Shown in pieces: positions 32,001 through 41,767 of a stretch of DNA of 64,000 bases. Position numbers and translations under genes: made by a program. Under the pieces are notes generated by a model. That model was not told the origin of the DNA and did not search any database. It saw only the letters and a program-made list of their open reading frames with translations. Where the stretch lies: assembly GCA_036898135.1 (NCBI GenBank), contig CM072522.1, forward strand, positions 33,988,451 to 34,052,450. The letters run 5' to 3'. Position 1 is the stretch's first letter; each line of letters opens with the position of its first letter. Origin of the DNA: Oncomelania hupensis (lineage: Eukaryota; Mollusca; Gastropoda; Littorinimorpha; Pomatiopsidae).

Positions 32001-35000
32001 CTCAGACATGTGGTGTGAAGGAAAGTGTCTATTAAAATACATAAATCAAATAAAATTTTAATTGTAGGGTTTACAAAAATTAGATTGACTGCATCCAATA
32101 CCATTATTGAAGGGAGAGAGGAAACTGTTGTACTCAGCCAAAACATTCAGTGACGTCAACAGTTTTGTATCCAAGTTGCACGAGTTCGTCGTCACTCCAT
32201 ACAGGGTTTGAACCTTTGGCATAGGAAACGAAAGCTTTAAACAGCTGTGCTACTGTCATCACCCATTCATCTATGATGCATTTCTGATTTCTTTGTTACA
32301 GGAAGCAATGACCCATTGGAAACAAAGGTGGTGTTGGTGAAGCTAGAAAGATACATTAACACACTTCCAATGGAGTTTGAGGTAATAGTCGAGCTTGATG
32401 TTTCTGCTGCAAATTTTTAACACATGAACTGAGTTGTTTTAATGTAGTAGTACATCATCTTACTTGATTTTAGGACTGAAGAAGGCTTCTTTTAAACATT
32501 ATCATGAAAGTCAACACACTCTTGCTGTAATAATGATATAATAATTATGATACTACTACTACTAATAATAGTAATAATGATGATGATTTTTATATGTTAC
32601 CTGTTTGCACATTATATATATATTAGATCAAAGTGCAGTGGTGAAAACATCCTCTTTTTGACAGGAAATCCACCAATTTGTTTTTATCAGTTTATCGGTT
32701 TACAAAATGTTCTACCGATGTGGAAACCATTGATTGGTTGTTTCATCCAGCACAAGGGAAGAAACAACTATACAATGCCTCACAAACCTATGTCACATCT
32801 AACTAGTATGTCACTTCCTAAGCATAGCGGTACACTCATTCTGAATCGTCCCACGGAATTTCGTACCATGGAATCATAACTCCCATACGAGTCTGTCATC
32901 TTTGACTACTGATTAGTACTCTGTCCTTTCAGTTTTTGTCATTTATTTTCGGCAGATCTCATTTTTCTGCTAATCATCTGAAAGCATTAGCAATTAAACC
33001 ACGTTTTATGGAGTACACACCTAAAATGGCGCCATGCTTCCTCGCCACTATTCAAGGATGAAAATTCTGTAATTTTCCTGTCCGGTGATCGATTCTATTA
33101 AAACACTGGCACTGATTTGCAGCAAATTGTTCTTGCTGCTACTATTGTACTCCCGCAAGCCCACATTTCTTGTGATGCAGTCACATGGGGGAGTGTGTTG
33201 TCAACTTTTTTTTATGTCATTGTGTCAATCCCATAAAATGAGTAATTGTTTTAATGTTTGTGAACAGGAGAGTAATAAAAAAGTTATTATGGCTAAAAAT
33301 TAAATTGTTTTTGGTTGTGTGTTTGTCACTCCATGCTACTGTTGAGTGTTCACACCGACCTTAAACCGTTTCAGCATTCCCGGATGACCGACCGCCTGAT
33401 ATAGCGTAAAAATCTCCTTCAATTTAGCACAAGATTAGCGCGAAGCTTATTCACCAAAATTGATGTCATGAGCATAGGTTTTAGGCCTATTCTCATACGG
33501 CAGGAAATAAAAGGCACAATCAGATTAGAAAAAAGATCTTTGAACCCTCAAACTGGTAGCCGTGGAAGATTGATCACCCTAACAAAATCATCTCTCTGGA
33601 CTTTCGTGAATTTACAACAGTGACCTATCTATTCGTGTTGATGTGGCAGTGCTGTGTCAAAACACATTCCTAGAGTAGATTGGAGAGTACTGTAATTAGG
33701 CATTTATTACTTGTCCAGACTATACCAGATTGCACCATTTTGCATCTGTGTTTTCATGGGATATGGAGGGTGGGGAAGAGGCTTGTCTCCGGACCCCCTA
33801 GAGGGCTAGTCGCTTCACACCATCGATGTCTTCCATTCCCAAACCTGACTAAATTTCCTCTTTTTTGTCACCTCAGCTGTTTCTATGCATGAAAGTCCAG
33901 TGTCATGCTTTAATAAGTTACAAGAGTAAAGTGCAAATAGATATGTATGTTAATTCAGGAATGTTCAACTATAGTTTGTCTTCAGTCTCACTTTCTTATT
34001 GATGAAGTAGGAAGTCACAATGGCAGTTTCATTATTTGGTTCGTTTGAACACTTCATAGTTAATGTGTGTTCCAAATCTTGACTCTGCAGATTCCTACTG
34101 CATGTGCTACCCAACCAGAAAGTCCATTGCTTGCTTTCAACTCTACAACACCACAGTTATCATCTATCAAGTTCTCTTCTGCCTCAGAAAGTTCCCACAG
34201 TGATGTCAGTGACAGAGATCAAGAGAGAGGAACAAAGCGAGAGCAGCAAGAGAAGACTGGGGGACCAAAGAGAAACGTGTGTGATGTTTGCCAGAAGTCA
34301 TTTACAGCACCTTCACTTTTGAAGCGACACAAGTTGATACACACAGGAGAGAAAAATCATGTGTGTGTTGTTTGCAATAAAGCTTTTAATAAGTCAGACT
34401 ATTTGAAGAAACACATTTTGCTACTACATGCGGGAGAGAAAAATCATGTGTGTGATGTTTGTAATAAAGCTTTCACTCAGTCTTACACTTTGAAGAGACA
34501 TAAGCGTACACATACAGGACAGAAAAACCATGTGTGTGATGTTTGTAAAAAAGCTTTCACTAATGCTGGCCATTTGAAACAACACAAGATTACGCATACA
34601 GGAGAGAGAAATTATGTGTGTAATGTTTGCAATAAAGCTTTTAATAAGACTGACATTTTGAAGAAACACATTTTGCTACATACGGGAGAGAAAAATCATG
34701 TGTGTGATGTTTGTAATAAAGCTTTTATTCTGGCTGGCCATTTGAAACAACATAAGCTTACACATACAGGAGTGAGAAATTATGTGTGTAATGTTTGCAA
34801 TAAATCTTTTAAAAAGTCTGACAATTTGAAGAAACACATTTTGCTACATACAGGAGAGAGAAATCATGTGTGTGATGTTTGTAATAAAGCTTTCACTCAA
34901 TCTGGCAATTTGAAGAGACATAAGTTAACACATATAGGAGAGAAATGCCATGTGTGTGATGTTTGTAATAAAACTTTCACTAAGGCTTGTAATATGCAGA

Positions 35001-35038
35001 ACCATAAGTGTACACACACAGGAGATGAAAGTACGTAA
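25977..35038 (+). CDS. Zinc-finger gene 2: VKTEP-type C2H2 protein, 6 exons
   Basis: The exon model is 25977-26082, 30718-30915, 31221-31300, 31418-31538, 32302-32381 and 34091-35038. All introns are GT...AG; phases 1,1,0,1,0 keep one frame of 510 residues. Residues 1-35 are the conserved N-terminal module. Residues 36-195 come from two successive pairs of an acidic exon and an 80-nt exon, with fewer and more varied VKTE motifs than gene 1 (NVKTEPD, KVKTETD). Residues about 257-508 are nine C2H2 fingers. The domains imply a nuclear DNA-binding regulator paralogous to gene 1. Intron 1 is filled with LINE debris. A CTTCCGG element lies ~60 bp upstream of the ATG. Confidence 0.8.
26203..26316 (-). 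repeat. Two tandem ~58-bp units at a LINE 3' end
   Basis: The block containing 'gtcccctctttagcacatat' and 'atttaagccggctcaagacg' occurs twice in direct succession. It lies just past the coding end of the minus-strand CR1 fragment, so it is probably a duplicated piece of that element's 3' UTR. Confidence 0.7.
26317..26785 (-). mobile_element. CR1-group LINE C-terminal fragment
   Basis: Read on the minus strand, the stretch contains LLKRQSAAIERVQRRATKMV, then SYRDRL and SLKARRVRGDLI. After a break it gives [14 protein letters not shown] and an end near KYDFDS. The order and motifs match the fragment at 6186-7265. Indels break the frame. Confidence 0.7.
26786..28560 (-). mobile_element. CR1/L2-group LINE with broken reverse transcriptase
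   Basis: Minus-strand frames 28335-28093, 27848-27576 and 27691-27164 give the reverse transcriptase in order. PIYKKGDKSSLGNYRPVSLT is the N-terminal finger motif, SGVPQGSVLG the grip, and KIFADLTKAY a catalytic box in which FADD has become FADL. LGVIMDTELSFENHI and HPILKYANPVWCPY follow. The last Asp of the catalytic pair is lost and frameshifts occur, so it is inactive. The part left of 27130 is the noncoding 3' end. It occupies intron 1 of zinc-finger gene 2. Confidence 0.8.
28675..29120 (-). mobile_element. RTE-like LINE fragment, minus orientation
   Basis: This is the reverse complement of the last ~450 bp of the RTE element, from the QRRIQ...MRCY region to the end. The minus-strand frame 28936-28739 retains KLKLRWYGHVTRSSGLARTI and RRRGRPKKRWEDNIREWTGL. 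It is a 5'-truncated insertion in intron 1 of zinc-finger gene 2. Confidence 0.85.
29121..29480. other. C-rich unassigned segment
   Basis: The plus strand is strongly pyrimidine- and C-rich, ending in a run of C interrupted by A (about 29449-29470), unlike the AT-rich surroundings. No protein family is recognised in any frame. It may be the 5' noncoding or ORF1 region of a retroelement. Confidence 0.35.
29821..29862 (+). repeat. (CT)n microsatellite in intron 1 of gene 2
   Basis: About 42 bp of CT repeats followed by 'atttattttgttgtctttgtta'. The same position in unit 4 (44670-44830) has a CT/GT-rich tract about four times longer, so the repeat predates the duplication and expanded in the other unit. 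Confidence 0.85.
30718..32381 (+). CDS. Exons 2-5 of gene 2: two acidic/80-nt exon pairs
   Basis: Exon 2 (30718-30915, 198 nt) starts EIAERESQHVPHTSSQW and carries one NVKTEPD. Exon 3 (31221-31300, 80 nt) encodes GKPLETKTMLVKTEGY. Exon 4 (31418-31538, 121 nt) carries KVKTETD and EMKTEPN. Exon 5 (32302-32381, 80 nt) encodes DPLETKVVLVKLERY, a diverged copy of exon 3. Phases are 1-1, 1-0, 0-1 and 1-0. Exon pair 4-5 is therefore a duplicate of pair 2-3, lengthening the linker without breaking the frame. Confidence 0.75.
31880..32275 (-). mobile_element. SINE C (tRNA-like) in intron 4 of gene 2
   Basis: On the minus strand the right end reads as a tRNA-like head, with 'gtagcacagctg' near the A-box position and 'ggttcaaaccc' as B box. 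A body through 'gagggaagttattacc'-like sequence and an ATT-rich end follow. The matching copy at 47545-47925 occupies the same intron of the pseudogene, so this insertion predates the unit duplication. Confidence 0.6.
34091..35038 (+). CDS. Exon 6 of gene 2: nine C2H2 fingers
   Basis: The exon starts after ctctgcag with IPTACATQPESP and ends at TAA 35036-35038. It has the same linker as gene 1 ([19 protein letters not shown]) and then nine fingers. Predicted contact residues (-1,2,3,6) are ASLR, KDYK, QYTR, NGHQ, KDIK, LGHQ, KDNK, QGNR and KCNN. Fingers 4-5 and 6-7 are a duplicated two-finger block (x-GHQ then KD-x-K). Finger 2 has H-x4-H spacing (HILLLH). After the stop, 35040-35215 holds decayed fingers corresponding to those after gene 1. 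Confidence 0.88.
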   Translation: MPTACATQPESPLLAFNSTTPQLSSIKFSSASESSHSDVSDRDQERGTKREQQEKTGGPKRNVCDVCQKSFTAPSLLKRHKLIHTGEKNHVCVVCNKAFNKSDYLKKHILLLHAGEKNHVCDVCNKAFTQSYTLKRHKRTHTGQKNHVCDVCKKAFTNAGHLKQHKITHTGERNYVCNVCNKAFNKTDILKKHILLHTGEKNHVCDVCNKAFILAGHLKQHKLTHTGVRNYVCNVCNKSFKKSDNLKKHILLHTGERNHVCDVCNKAFTQSGNLKRHKLTHIGEKCHVCDVCNKTFTKACNMQNHKCTHTGDEST

Positions 35039-36010
35039 GCGTGCAAGTAGGGTCTACAACAAAAATTCTCTCTACAATGAAGGTGTTGGGCAAGAGAGAG
35101 AAGTCCTATGTGTGATGTTTTAACAATTCTTTCGGTGTGACTGACAATTCAAAGCAACACATTCAGAATGGATAAATGATGTGTGATGTTTGTAACAATT
35201 CAATGTGGTGACACATAACGTTAGTACCTACAGGAAAGACATATTATTGATGTGCAGCAGAGCTTTCTGTCGCCTTATGGTCTTCAAGAAGTATAGAGTG
35301 AGGCGCATGCTGAACAGAAAGAGGAAAGGCGAGTGGATATTGTCTTTAGTGTATGTTGTGTGTGACCTTTCATCATTGAATGTAAGGGAGATGACTAGGA
35401 GCGACAAATAACTGGTAGCCTCCCTGTGCCAAGGATAAAACTGTAGAAGTCTTTGATGAGGATGTGAGAGATAATATAGATAGATCATGGCCTTCTAACA
35501 CACTTTCATCAAAGAATTAGAATTTTAATGGGTAAAAGGATTAGGAAGGAAAGAAGAAAAAGTAAAATATAATAATAATGGTAATATTATTATGAATGCT
35601 TTAAAGGAATTTAAAAAAAATTGAAATTAAAGAAATAAGTAAAGAAAACATTTTTTTGTAAATGCATAGATCAAACTAATGTTCACATTTTTAGAGTTTT
35701 TTTTTTGTTTTGTTTTTAATCCCGGAGATATGTAGTGATTACCTGTTCTATGAAAATTTCTCAACATACTTATTGATGTATTGTGTGATTAAAATAAAAA
35801 AGTACTTAGCAGTTTTTTAAATTGTAAAATGACATTTAAATATGCAATTATGGTTGTTGTATGTTTTGTCTTTAATGACTAACATCAGAATTTTCTATTT
35901 AATTTTTTTTTCATGATGTGTAATATTGTAATGTAGCAGCTGTACGTATTGTAGTACCTCTTGCATGCTCTGTAAATTAAATGTAACAAAAACAGTCTGA
36001 ACAGTATTTG
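35039..36010 (+). other. 3' UTR and spacer of zinc-finger gene 2
   Basis: Decayed finger sequence (to about 35215) is followed by the conserved unit 3' end, with 'gtgtgacctttcatcattgaa' and 'atagatagatcatggccttc', homologous to 12440-13020 and 18186-18905. The equivalent of the AATAAA signal reads AATTAA near 35974. The functional poly-A site is uncertain. Confidence 0.55.
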
Positions 36011-36524
36011 GCGTCCTGTGTTTTCATTACAATTTTACAGGTGAATAAATACTACAGAATTACAACAGTTGTGTACATATAAGAAGAAAAAAACATAAAA
36101 CCAACTAAAGAAAGTGATGAACATTCATTATATTTAGCATCCATCTAACTACTCCATATTTCCTTGAGTTTTTATTGGGAAAGTAACAATTCTGATTGTG
36201 ACAAATGTGAAACTAATTTATTGAAAGGGATTGTAGCTTTGTGGTCATGTTGTCATGGCCTCTTTACCAGCTGGTCCTTTCCCAAAAAAAAAAAGCTACT
36301 GCTTGCATTCAACTTTCCCGTTAGATTTTTGACAGAACCATGTATATTCATTTATTGGGTTTATTCATCTCCTGCTTATGTATAACTTTAAACAAATATT
36401 TTTCGATTAAAAATGTGATGAAAGGGAGTTTATTAGCAAGCTTCTGGTGTAAGTGCTTACCTCCCTTGTATGTGTTGATGTTGGGTTTGGTTGCGGTGAG
36501 ACAAAGTGCTTATATCTTACAATC
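36011..36524 (+). pseudogene. Orphan unit spacer and promoter, first exon lost
   Basis: The sequence aligns with the spacer and 5' UTR before gene 2 (25740-25976): 'tttattgggtttattcatctc', 'gagtttattagcaagcttc' and 'tacctcccttg' in order. Just where the first exon's ATG is expected, a family A element begins (36525). No first exon is found beyond it. This is the start of a further gene unit that lost its coding part. Confidence 0.55.
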
Positions 36525-37680
36525 CCCTGTTGACGTGCCGGGGCTTTCAGTGTAAATAGTATCCCCACTTTCTGGAAATTTAGTGCTTTAAATTCCCACT
36601 GGCGCTGTCTTTCTCATTTGCTTTTTCTCATTCCTGCTCTGTTCTATCAATCTGCTATACTATCTTCTCCTTTGCTAGACCAGTCACCTACCTTTTTTTT
36701 TCTCTTCCGGGACAAGACTCCTTATTTGTGTGTGATGTCTGTTCGATCAGCTTGGGAATACTGGATGCTTTCTGCCAGGTGGTCACTAGGGCTTCCTATG
36801 ATGTTATTATTTAGCAATGTAGGCATTTTATATGTATGTGTTTTGTTCATAATTTATAATGATTTTTGTATTCTATTTTGATTTTGTAAACGGGGGTTCG
36901 ATAAATTAGAGTCCCCCGTTAGGGTGCCGGGGGTTTCAGTATAAATAGTATCCCCACTTTCTGGAAATTTAGTGCTTTAAGTTTAAATTCCCACTATCGC
37001 TCTCTTTCTCATTTGCTCTTTCTCATTCCTGCTCTGTTCTATCAATCTGCTGTATTATCGTCTTCTTCGCTAGACCAGTCTCCTACCTTTTTTATTGAAA
37101 ACTCTTCCGGGACAAGACTCCTTATTTGTGTATGAGGTCTGTTGGATCAGCTTGGGAATATTGGACACTTTCTGCCAGGTGGTAACTAGGGCTTCCTATG
37201 ATGTTATTAATTAGGAATGTAGGCATTTTATATGTATATGTTTTGTTGATAATGTTCAATGATATTTGTATTCTATTTTGTTTTTGTAAACTGGGGTTCG
37301 ATAAGTTGGGGTGAAGCCTCGGCCGTCCCCTGCGTGGGATGTCTTTTTTGTAAAGTGACTGGCTGGTGGAGAGCTTTCGGTTTTACCACTAGGGCTGTTT
37401 CAGCAGATCTTTTATGCGGATCAGGGGTTGTTCGGTCCTGATTTTGCTCGGAAGAGTTCGCTGGACCTAAAGCAATAATAATGTAATGATAAATTAGAGT
37501 ATAGCCTCAGCATCCCCTGCATGGGATGTCTTTATTGTAAAGTGACTGGCTGGTGAAGAGCCTTCAGTTTTACCACTAGGGTTGTTTCAGCAGATCTTTT
37601 ATGCAGATCAGGGGTTGTCCGGTCCTGATTTGGCTTGGAAGAGTCCGCTGGACCTCAAGCAATAATCATGTATGTAATGT
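36525..37680 (+). mobile_element. Family A copy split by a second family A copy
   Basis: The outer element comprises 36525-36912 and 37501-37680. It is interrupted by an inner complete copy whose 13-bp duplication gataaattagagt is seen at 36900-36912 and 37488-37500. The outer copy ends at 'aagcaataatcatgtatgta'. Confidence 0.8.
36913..37487 (+). mobile_element. Inner family A copy
   Basis: A complete short-form copy, from 'cccccgttagggtgccggggg' territory through TATAAATA to the TGTAATG tail, 575 bp. It has the same length as the copy at 13267-13841. A perfect 13-bp target-site duplication defines both ends. Confidence 0.88.
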
Positions 37681-38194
37681 ATATCTCATAAGGCATACTA
37701 TACAGACTGACATGTACCATGGACTGACGGTGTCCATGAATTTTGACACTGCATGGGTTGGTCTGAACAGTATGCCTGCCATATCAATAGGTAGGGAAAA
37801 GTTCAGGCTTATGTGCAATCTCTGATACAGAGTAGCTAAACCCTAGGACAGTTATGAGAAACTTGTTGTTGTATTAATTTTTATTCATCAGATTAACATA
37901 AGTTGTACTAATAGAGTGAAACAAAATGGCTACAATGAGTGACAGTGAGCACAGCACTACCAACCCAGTGACAGCCGCGTTTTGTCCCTGTTCGGCGATA
38001 TTTTGCACCAATGCACAATGGAATGAGTAGGGTTTTTTGTTTTTCAGCTTCCCAAAAGAAAGAACTAAGTAAATGTTGTTTTCTTGTGACAATGTATTGT
38101 TGAGGCTTGTACTAGTAGTAGCTAGCAGTGGGTTGTGCATCGGTTCGCTCTACAATCACAACGCAGCTCAGTTAGATGGAATCTAGCAAATAAT
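37681..38194. other. Unassigned spacer
   Basis: I see no gene or mobile-element signature that can be supported. It lies between two family A insertions and has no match to the zinc-finger unit spacers noticed elsewhere in the window. Confidence 0.4.
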
Positions 38195-38839
38195 GAAATT
38201 TAGTGCTTTACATTTCCCCTGTTGCTGTCTTTCTCCTTTATTCTTTCTCATTCCTATTCTATTCTGTTCTATCAATCTACTATACTATCTTCTTCTATGC
38301 TAGACCAATCATCTACATTTTCTCTTGAAAACTCTTCTGGGACAATACTCATTTGTGTGTGGTCTGTTGGATCAGCTTGGGAATACTGGATGCTTTCTGC
38401 CAAAGGTCACTAGGTTTTCCTATGATATTATTAGTTTGCAATGTAGGCATTTTATATGTATGTGTTTTGTTGATAATTTATAATGATGTTTGTATTCTAT
38501 TTTGTTTTTGCAAACGTGTGTTTAATAAATTAGAGTATAGCCTCAGCATCCCATGCATGGGATGTCTTTATTGTAAAGTGACCGGCTGGTGGATTGCCTT
38601 CAGTGTTACCACTAGGGTTGTTTCGGCAGATCTTTTATGTGGATCAGGGGTGAGTCCTCTTTCAGCGAAGTTGTGTTCTTGATTTTGTGGTCCTGGTTCG
38701 GTTATACTGGTCCTGATTTGGCTCGGAAGAGTCCACTGGACCTAAAGCAATAATCATGTAATGTAATGTGTAATGTAAGGTTTCGATAAATTAGAGTATA
38801 GCCTCGGCATCCCCTGCATGGGATGCCTTTATTGTAAAA

Positions 38840-40452
38840 CAGGGGTGAGATTTAGCGGTCGCCCGGTCGCCCGAGGCGACTTAAAACCGGCTCGGGCGAC
38901 CTCACTTTATAGTTGAGCCAGCCCGCCTGGCGACCTAAAAAAAAATAATACTACTTGCAGACTTTTAGAAGCTCGGTCCGAAGCGAGAGCGTTTTTAGGT
39001 CACTGTTCGTCTGCTACGAGTATGAAGCATACGCGAGGATTATTTCCCTTTGCCTAATTCCCTTTTGCGCCAAGCGCGCTGTCTGCTTTGTTTGTGAAAA
39101 AAAACACTGCTACAAATTACGTGTAGTGTCAAGGTGACGGTTGTTGATCCGAAAATGTGGAACTTTATTTTTGGGGTCAACGAACCCCCGCCAAAGAAGG
39201 CGAATTCTAGTTCGGAGAAGAAAGAGTGTTGGAGAGAGTAGGCATCCTTGACCTCTGCGATGAGAGGATGCCTACTCTCTCCAACACTCTTCAACATCTT
39301 CCTAGAGCGCATCATGTCAGATGCTCTTGCAGATCACGAAGGCACAGTCAGTATAGGGGGCAGAGCAATCTCCAATCTTCGTTTTGCGGATGATATTGAT
39401 GGATTGGCTGGAGAGGAACAAGAACTTGAACAGCTTGTACAGAGGCTTGACACCACCTCCAGAGCTTATGGAATGGAAATAAGTGCGGAGAAGACCAAAA
39501 TGATGACCAACAACACCAATGGCATCAACACGGACATCAAAGTACAAGGCCAATCCCTCAACACAGTGCACAGCTTCAAATATTTAGGAGCCATTGTGTC
39601 AGACAATGGGTCTCGACAGGAAGTCCTCTCCAGGATCGCACAAACAACTGCTGCCCTGACAAGGTTGAAGCCCATTTGGAAAGACAGAACCATCAGTCTA
39701 CATTCCAAAGTAAGACTGCTGCGCTCTCTGGTCATCTCCATCTTCCTATATGCTTGCGAAGCATGGACCCTCACAGCAGATCTCCAACGAAGAATACAAA
39801 GCATGGAGATGAGGTGCTACAGAAGACTTCTGTGCATTTCCTATACCCAACACATCACCAACGTTGAAGTCCGACAGACCATCACACAAGCCATTGGACA
39901 ACACGATGACCTGCTCACAGTGGTGAAGAAACGGAAACTCCGATGGTATGGCCACGTCACCAGATCATCAGGCCTTGCAAAGACCATTCTGCAAGGCACA
40001 GTGCAAGGAGGTAGAAGAAGGGGGAGACCGAAAAAGAGGTGGGAGGACAACATTCGAGAATGGACTGGTTTGACACTGAGCGAAGCCATGAGGGCTGCTG
40101 AGGACAGAGAAAGATGGAGTATGCTGGTTAAGCGATCATCTGTGGTGCCCCTACGACCTTCGGGTTATGGGACAGGATAGGATAGGATAGGATAGAAGAA
40201 AGAGCGTGACAAAGAGTATGAATCGAAGAGAAAAAGACATTTTCAGACTGCATGGCTCAATGATGGCTGAAACGTTCAGATGGCGAAGATCGATCTTGGC
40301 TCATTTTCGATAAAGAAGTTGGTCTAATGCACTTTACACATTGCCGTAAATACGCGATTGTCGGGCTGCCTAAAAACCATGCGGGCTACCTCACTTTACT
40401 TCCTAGCTAGCCCGGCGGGCTAGTTAGTCTCCTGGGTTAAATCTCACCCCTG
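38840..40452. mobile_element. TIR DNA transposon, hAT-like ends, 5-bp duplication
   Basis: The ends are perfect 15-bp inverted repeats: CAGGGGTGAGATTTA at the left and its complement at the right. The pentamer taaaa is duplicated at 38835-38839 and 40453-40457. Excluding the nested RTE copy it is about 640 bp. Next to the RTE insertion, short coding-like stretches read MWNFIFGVNEPPPKKANSSS (about 39154) and KEYESKRKRHFQTAWLNDG (about 40215-40270). These resemble the start of hAT-type transposases of the ZNF862/KIAA1586 kind. That match is from memory and tentative. Confidence 0.75.
39227..40193 (+). mobile_element. Young RTE copy, 5'-truncated with 5' inversion
   Basis: From 39266 to the (AGGAT)n tail the sequence matches the last ~920 bp of the element at 21280-24615. 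I count three differences, all at silent third positions. The frame is open from about 39266 to the TAG at 40178-40180 and keeps FADDIDG. Just upstream, about 39227-39252 is the reverse complement of the first bases, with a ~13-bp filler between. An 11-bp duplication, agaagaaagag, flanks it (39216-39226 and 40194-40204). It lies inside the TIR element. Confidence 0.9.
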
Positions 40453-40735
40453 TAAAATGACTGGCTGGTGGAGAGCCTTCAGTGTTACCACTAGGGTTGT
40501 TTTGACAGATCTTTTCTACGGATCAGGAAAGAATCCTCTTTCAGCCAAGTCGTGGTCTTGATTTTGTGGTCCTGATTCGGCTCTTTGCAGTCCGCTGGAC
40601 CCTATAAGCAATGAATAACTAGCAACTAAAGTAACTGGCATATGCAGCATTGTAGTGGGGTAAGTATACCTAATCCGTATTACTATGCACGTAATTGTTT
40701 GTGTGATATGCATTTTGTTTCTTGTAATATCATAA

Positions 40736-41180
40736 ATTTATTTATTTCATTTATTTAATCGTTCTTATATAGCGCTTTTCCAGCTCAAGAGCTGCTCAAG
40801 GCGCTGGCCGATACAGGATCTAACTCAAGCCGCCCGAGACGCCCACCCGCAGCCTTTGGGCGCATGGTCTGACGCTCGGACAACTGAGCACAATCCTGGA
40901 CAGCCAGGGATGGGGGAGAAGGACATAGGTGCATGCTGGGTGTGTTCTTGTCACCGGCACTCACCCGTCCAGGACATGAGCGTCAGGATCTTTAAAGTCC
41001 GTTATGATGGAATGTATGCGACACAGACTAGACTTCGGTTTATACTCTCATCCGAAGGAGTAGGAAAACAGGAGAAAAGTGTCTTTCCCAGGGACACAAC
41101 ACAATGGCCCGGCCAGGGCTCGAACCCGGGACCTTCCGATCCGCAAGCCGAAGCACTACCAATAGACCACAGTGCCTCCT
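40736..41180 (-). mobile_element. SINE B, near-complete, minus orientation
   Basis: The right end contains the tRNA-like head in reverse ('agggctcgaacccgggacc' holds the B box). The left end has the 'ttatatagcgcttttccagc' 3' region and a TTTA-rich tail. Direct repeat tcataaat occurs on both sides. It is the mirror of the copy at 59288-59725. Confidence 0.82.
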
Positions 41181-41456
41181 TCATAAATATTATGAAACTG
41201 AAGTGAAGGCGTGCTGCAATGATATAAGTCACGATGAAGGGAAAACTGTTGAAATCACTGTTCTCAGTCTGGCCATTTGACAAACATTGATTGATCACAA
41301 TGTATTGCATTCATTATTAATGTTGATTATGTGTTTCTGTGGAAGTGGGCATCCTTGCTACAAGTTCATTTTCAGTTAGAAGCTATAGTAAAAACTATAT
41401 CTGTAGTGCCCTAATGACAATGTAATAACTAATGTTATTGACTGTTTCACTTTCAG

Positions 41457-41734
41457 GTGCAGACAATGGGTGCAGAATTGCAGAAGGGAAGATCTCCAGG
41501 GCAAAAGTGCGGAGCGACTGCACTAGCGTGTTTATTATCTTTGCAGCGAACACTTTGAGCCAAATCAATTCAGTGTGCCATCTGTGTCATCTGCAAGGCT
41601 TGTATGGATTGCTGTTCCAACATTGTTCACTGTTCATAACCCACCTCCCAGAGTGAGGCCATCCAGGACTGCCCCCAAAGGTAGATCACCATCATGCCTT
41701 CCCAGGAAACGGCGCAGAACTGACTCAGTTCATG
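41457..41734 (+). pseudogene. THAP-domain exon relic
   Basis: A tttcag acceptor precedes 278 nt that end before gttagt. One frame from 41542 reads CSEHFEPNQF, then ARLVWIAVPTLF, then RTAPKGRSPSCLPRKRRRTD. This is the second half of a THAP zinc finger: the third Cys and the His of the C2CH set, then the AVPTLF box, followed by a basic tail. The first half is not in the same frame (a TAG lies just upstream), so the exon is frameshifted or incomplete. THAP domains bind DNA and are related to P-element transposases. No neighbouring exon was identified. Family A starts 33 bp downstream. Confidence 0.6.
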
Positions 41735-41767
41735 GTTAGTGTATATTATTTTTAGTAGTATTGATTA

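Larger units (their letters stand above)
38195..40625 (+). mobile_element. Family A mosaic split by a hAT-like element
   Basis: The left part 38195-38839 and right part 40458-40625 are family A of the 'aactaac'-tail type. Around 38700-38780 a second A tail (TGTAATG type) interrupts it. The DNA transposon at 38840-40452 inserted into the 'tttattgtaaa' block. This is the outermost layer of a three-level nest. Confidence 0.75.

Noticed and set aside
38222..38682. Open frames of 63 and 109 codons
   Set aside because: They are conceptual translations of a family A copy.
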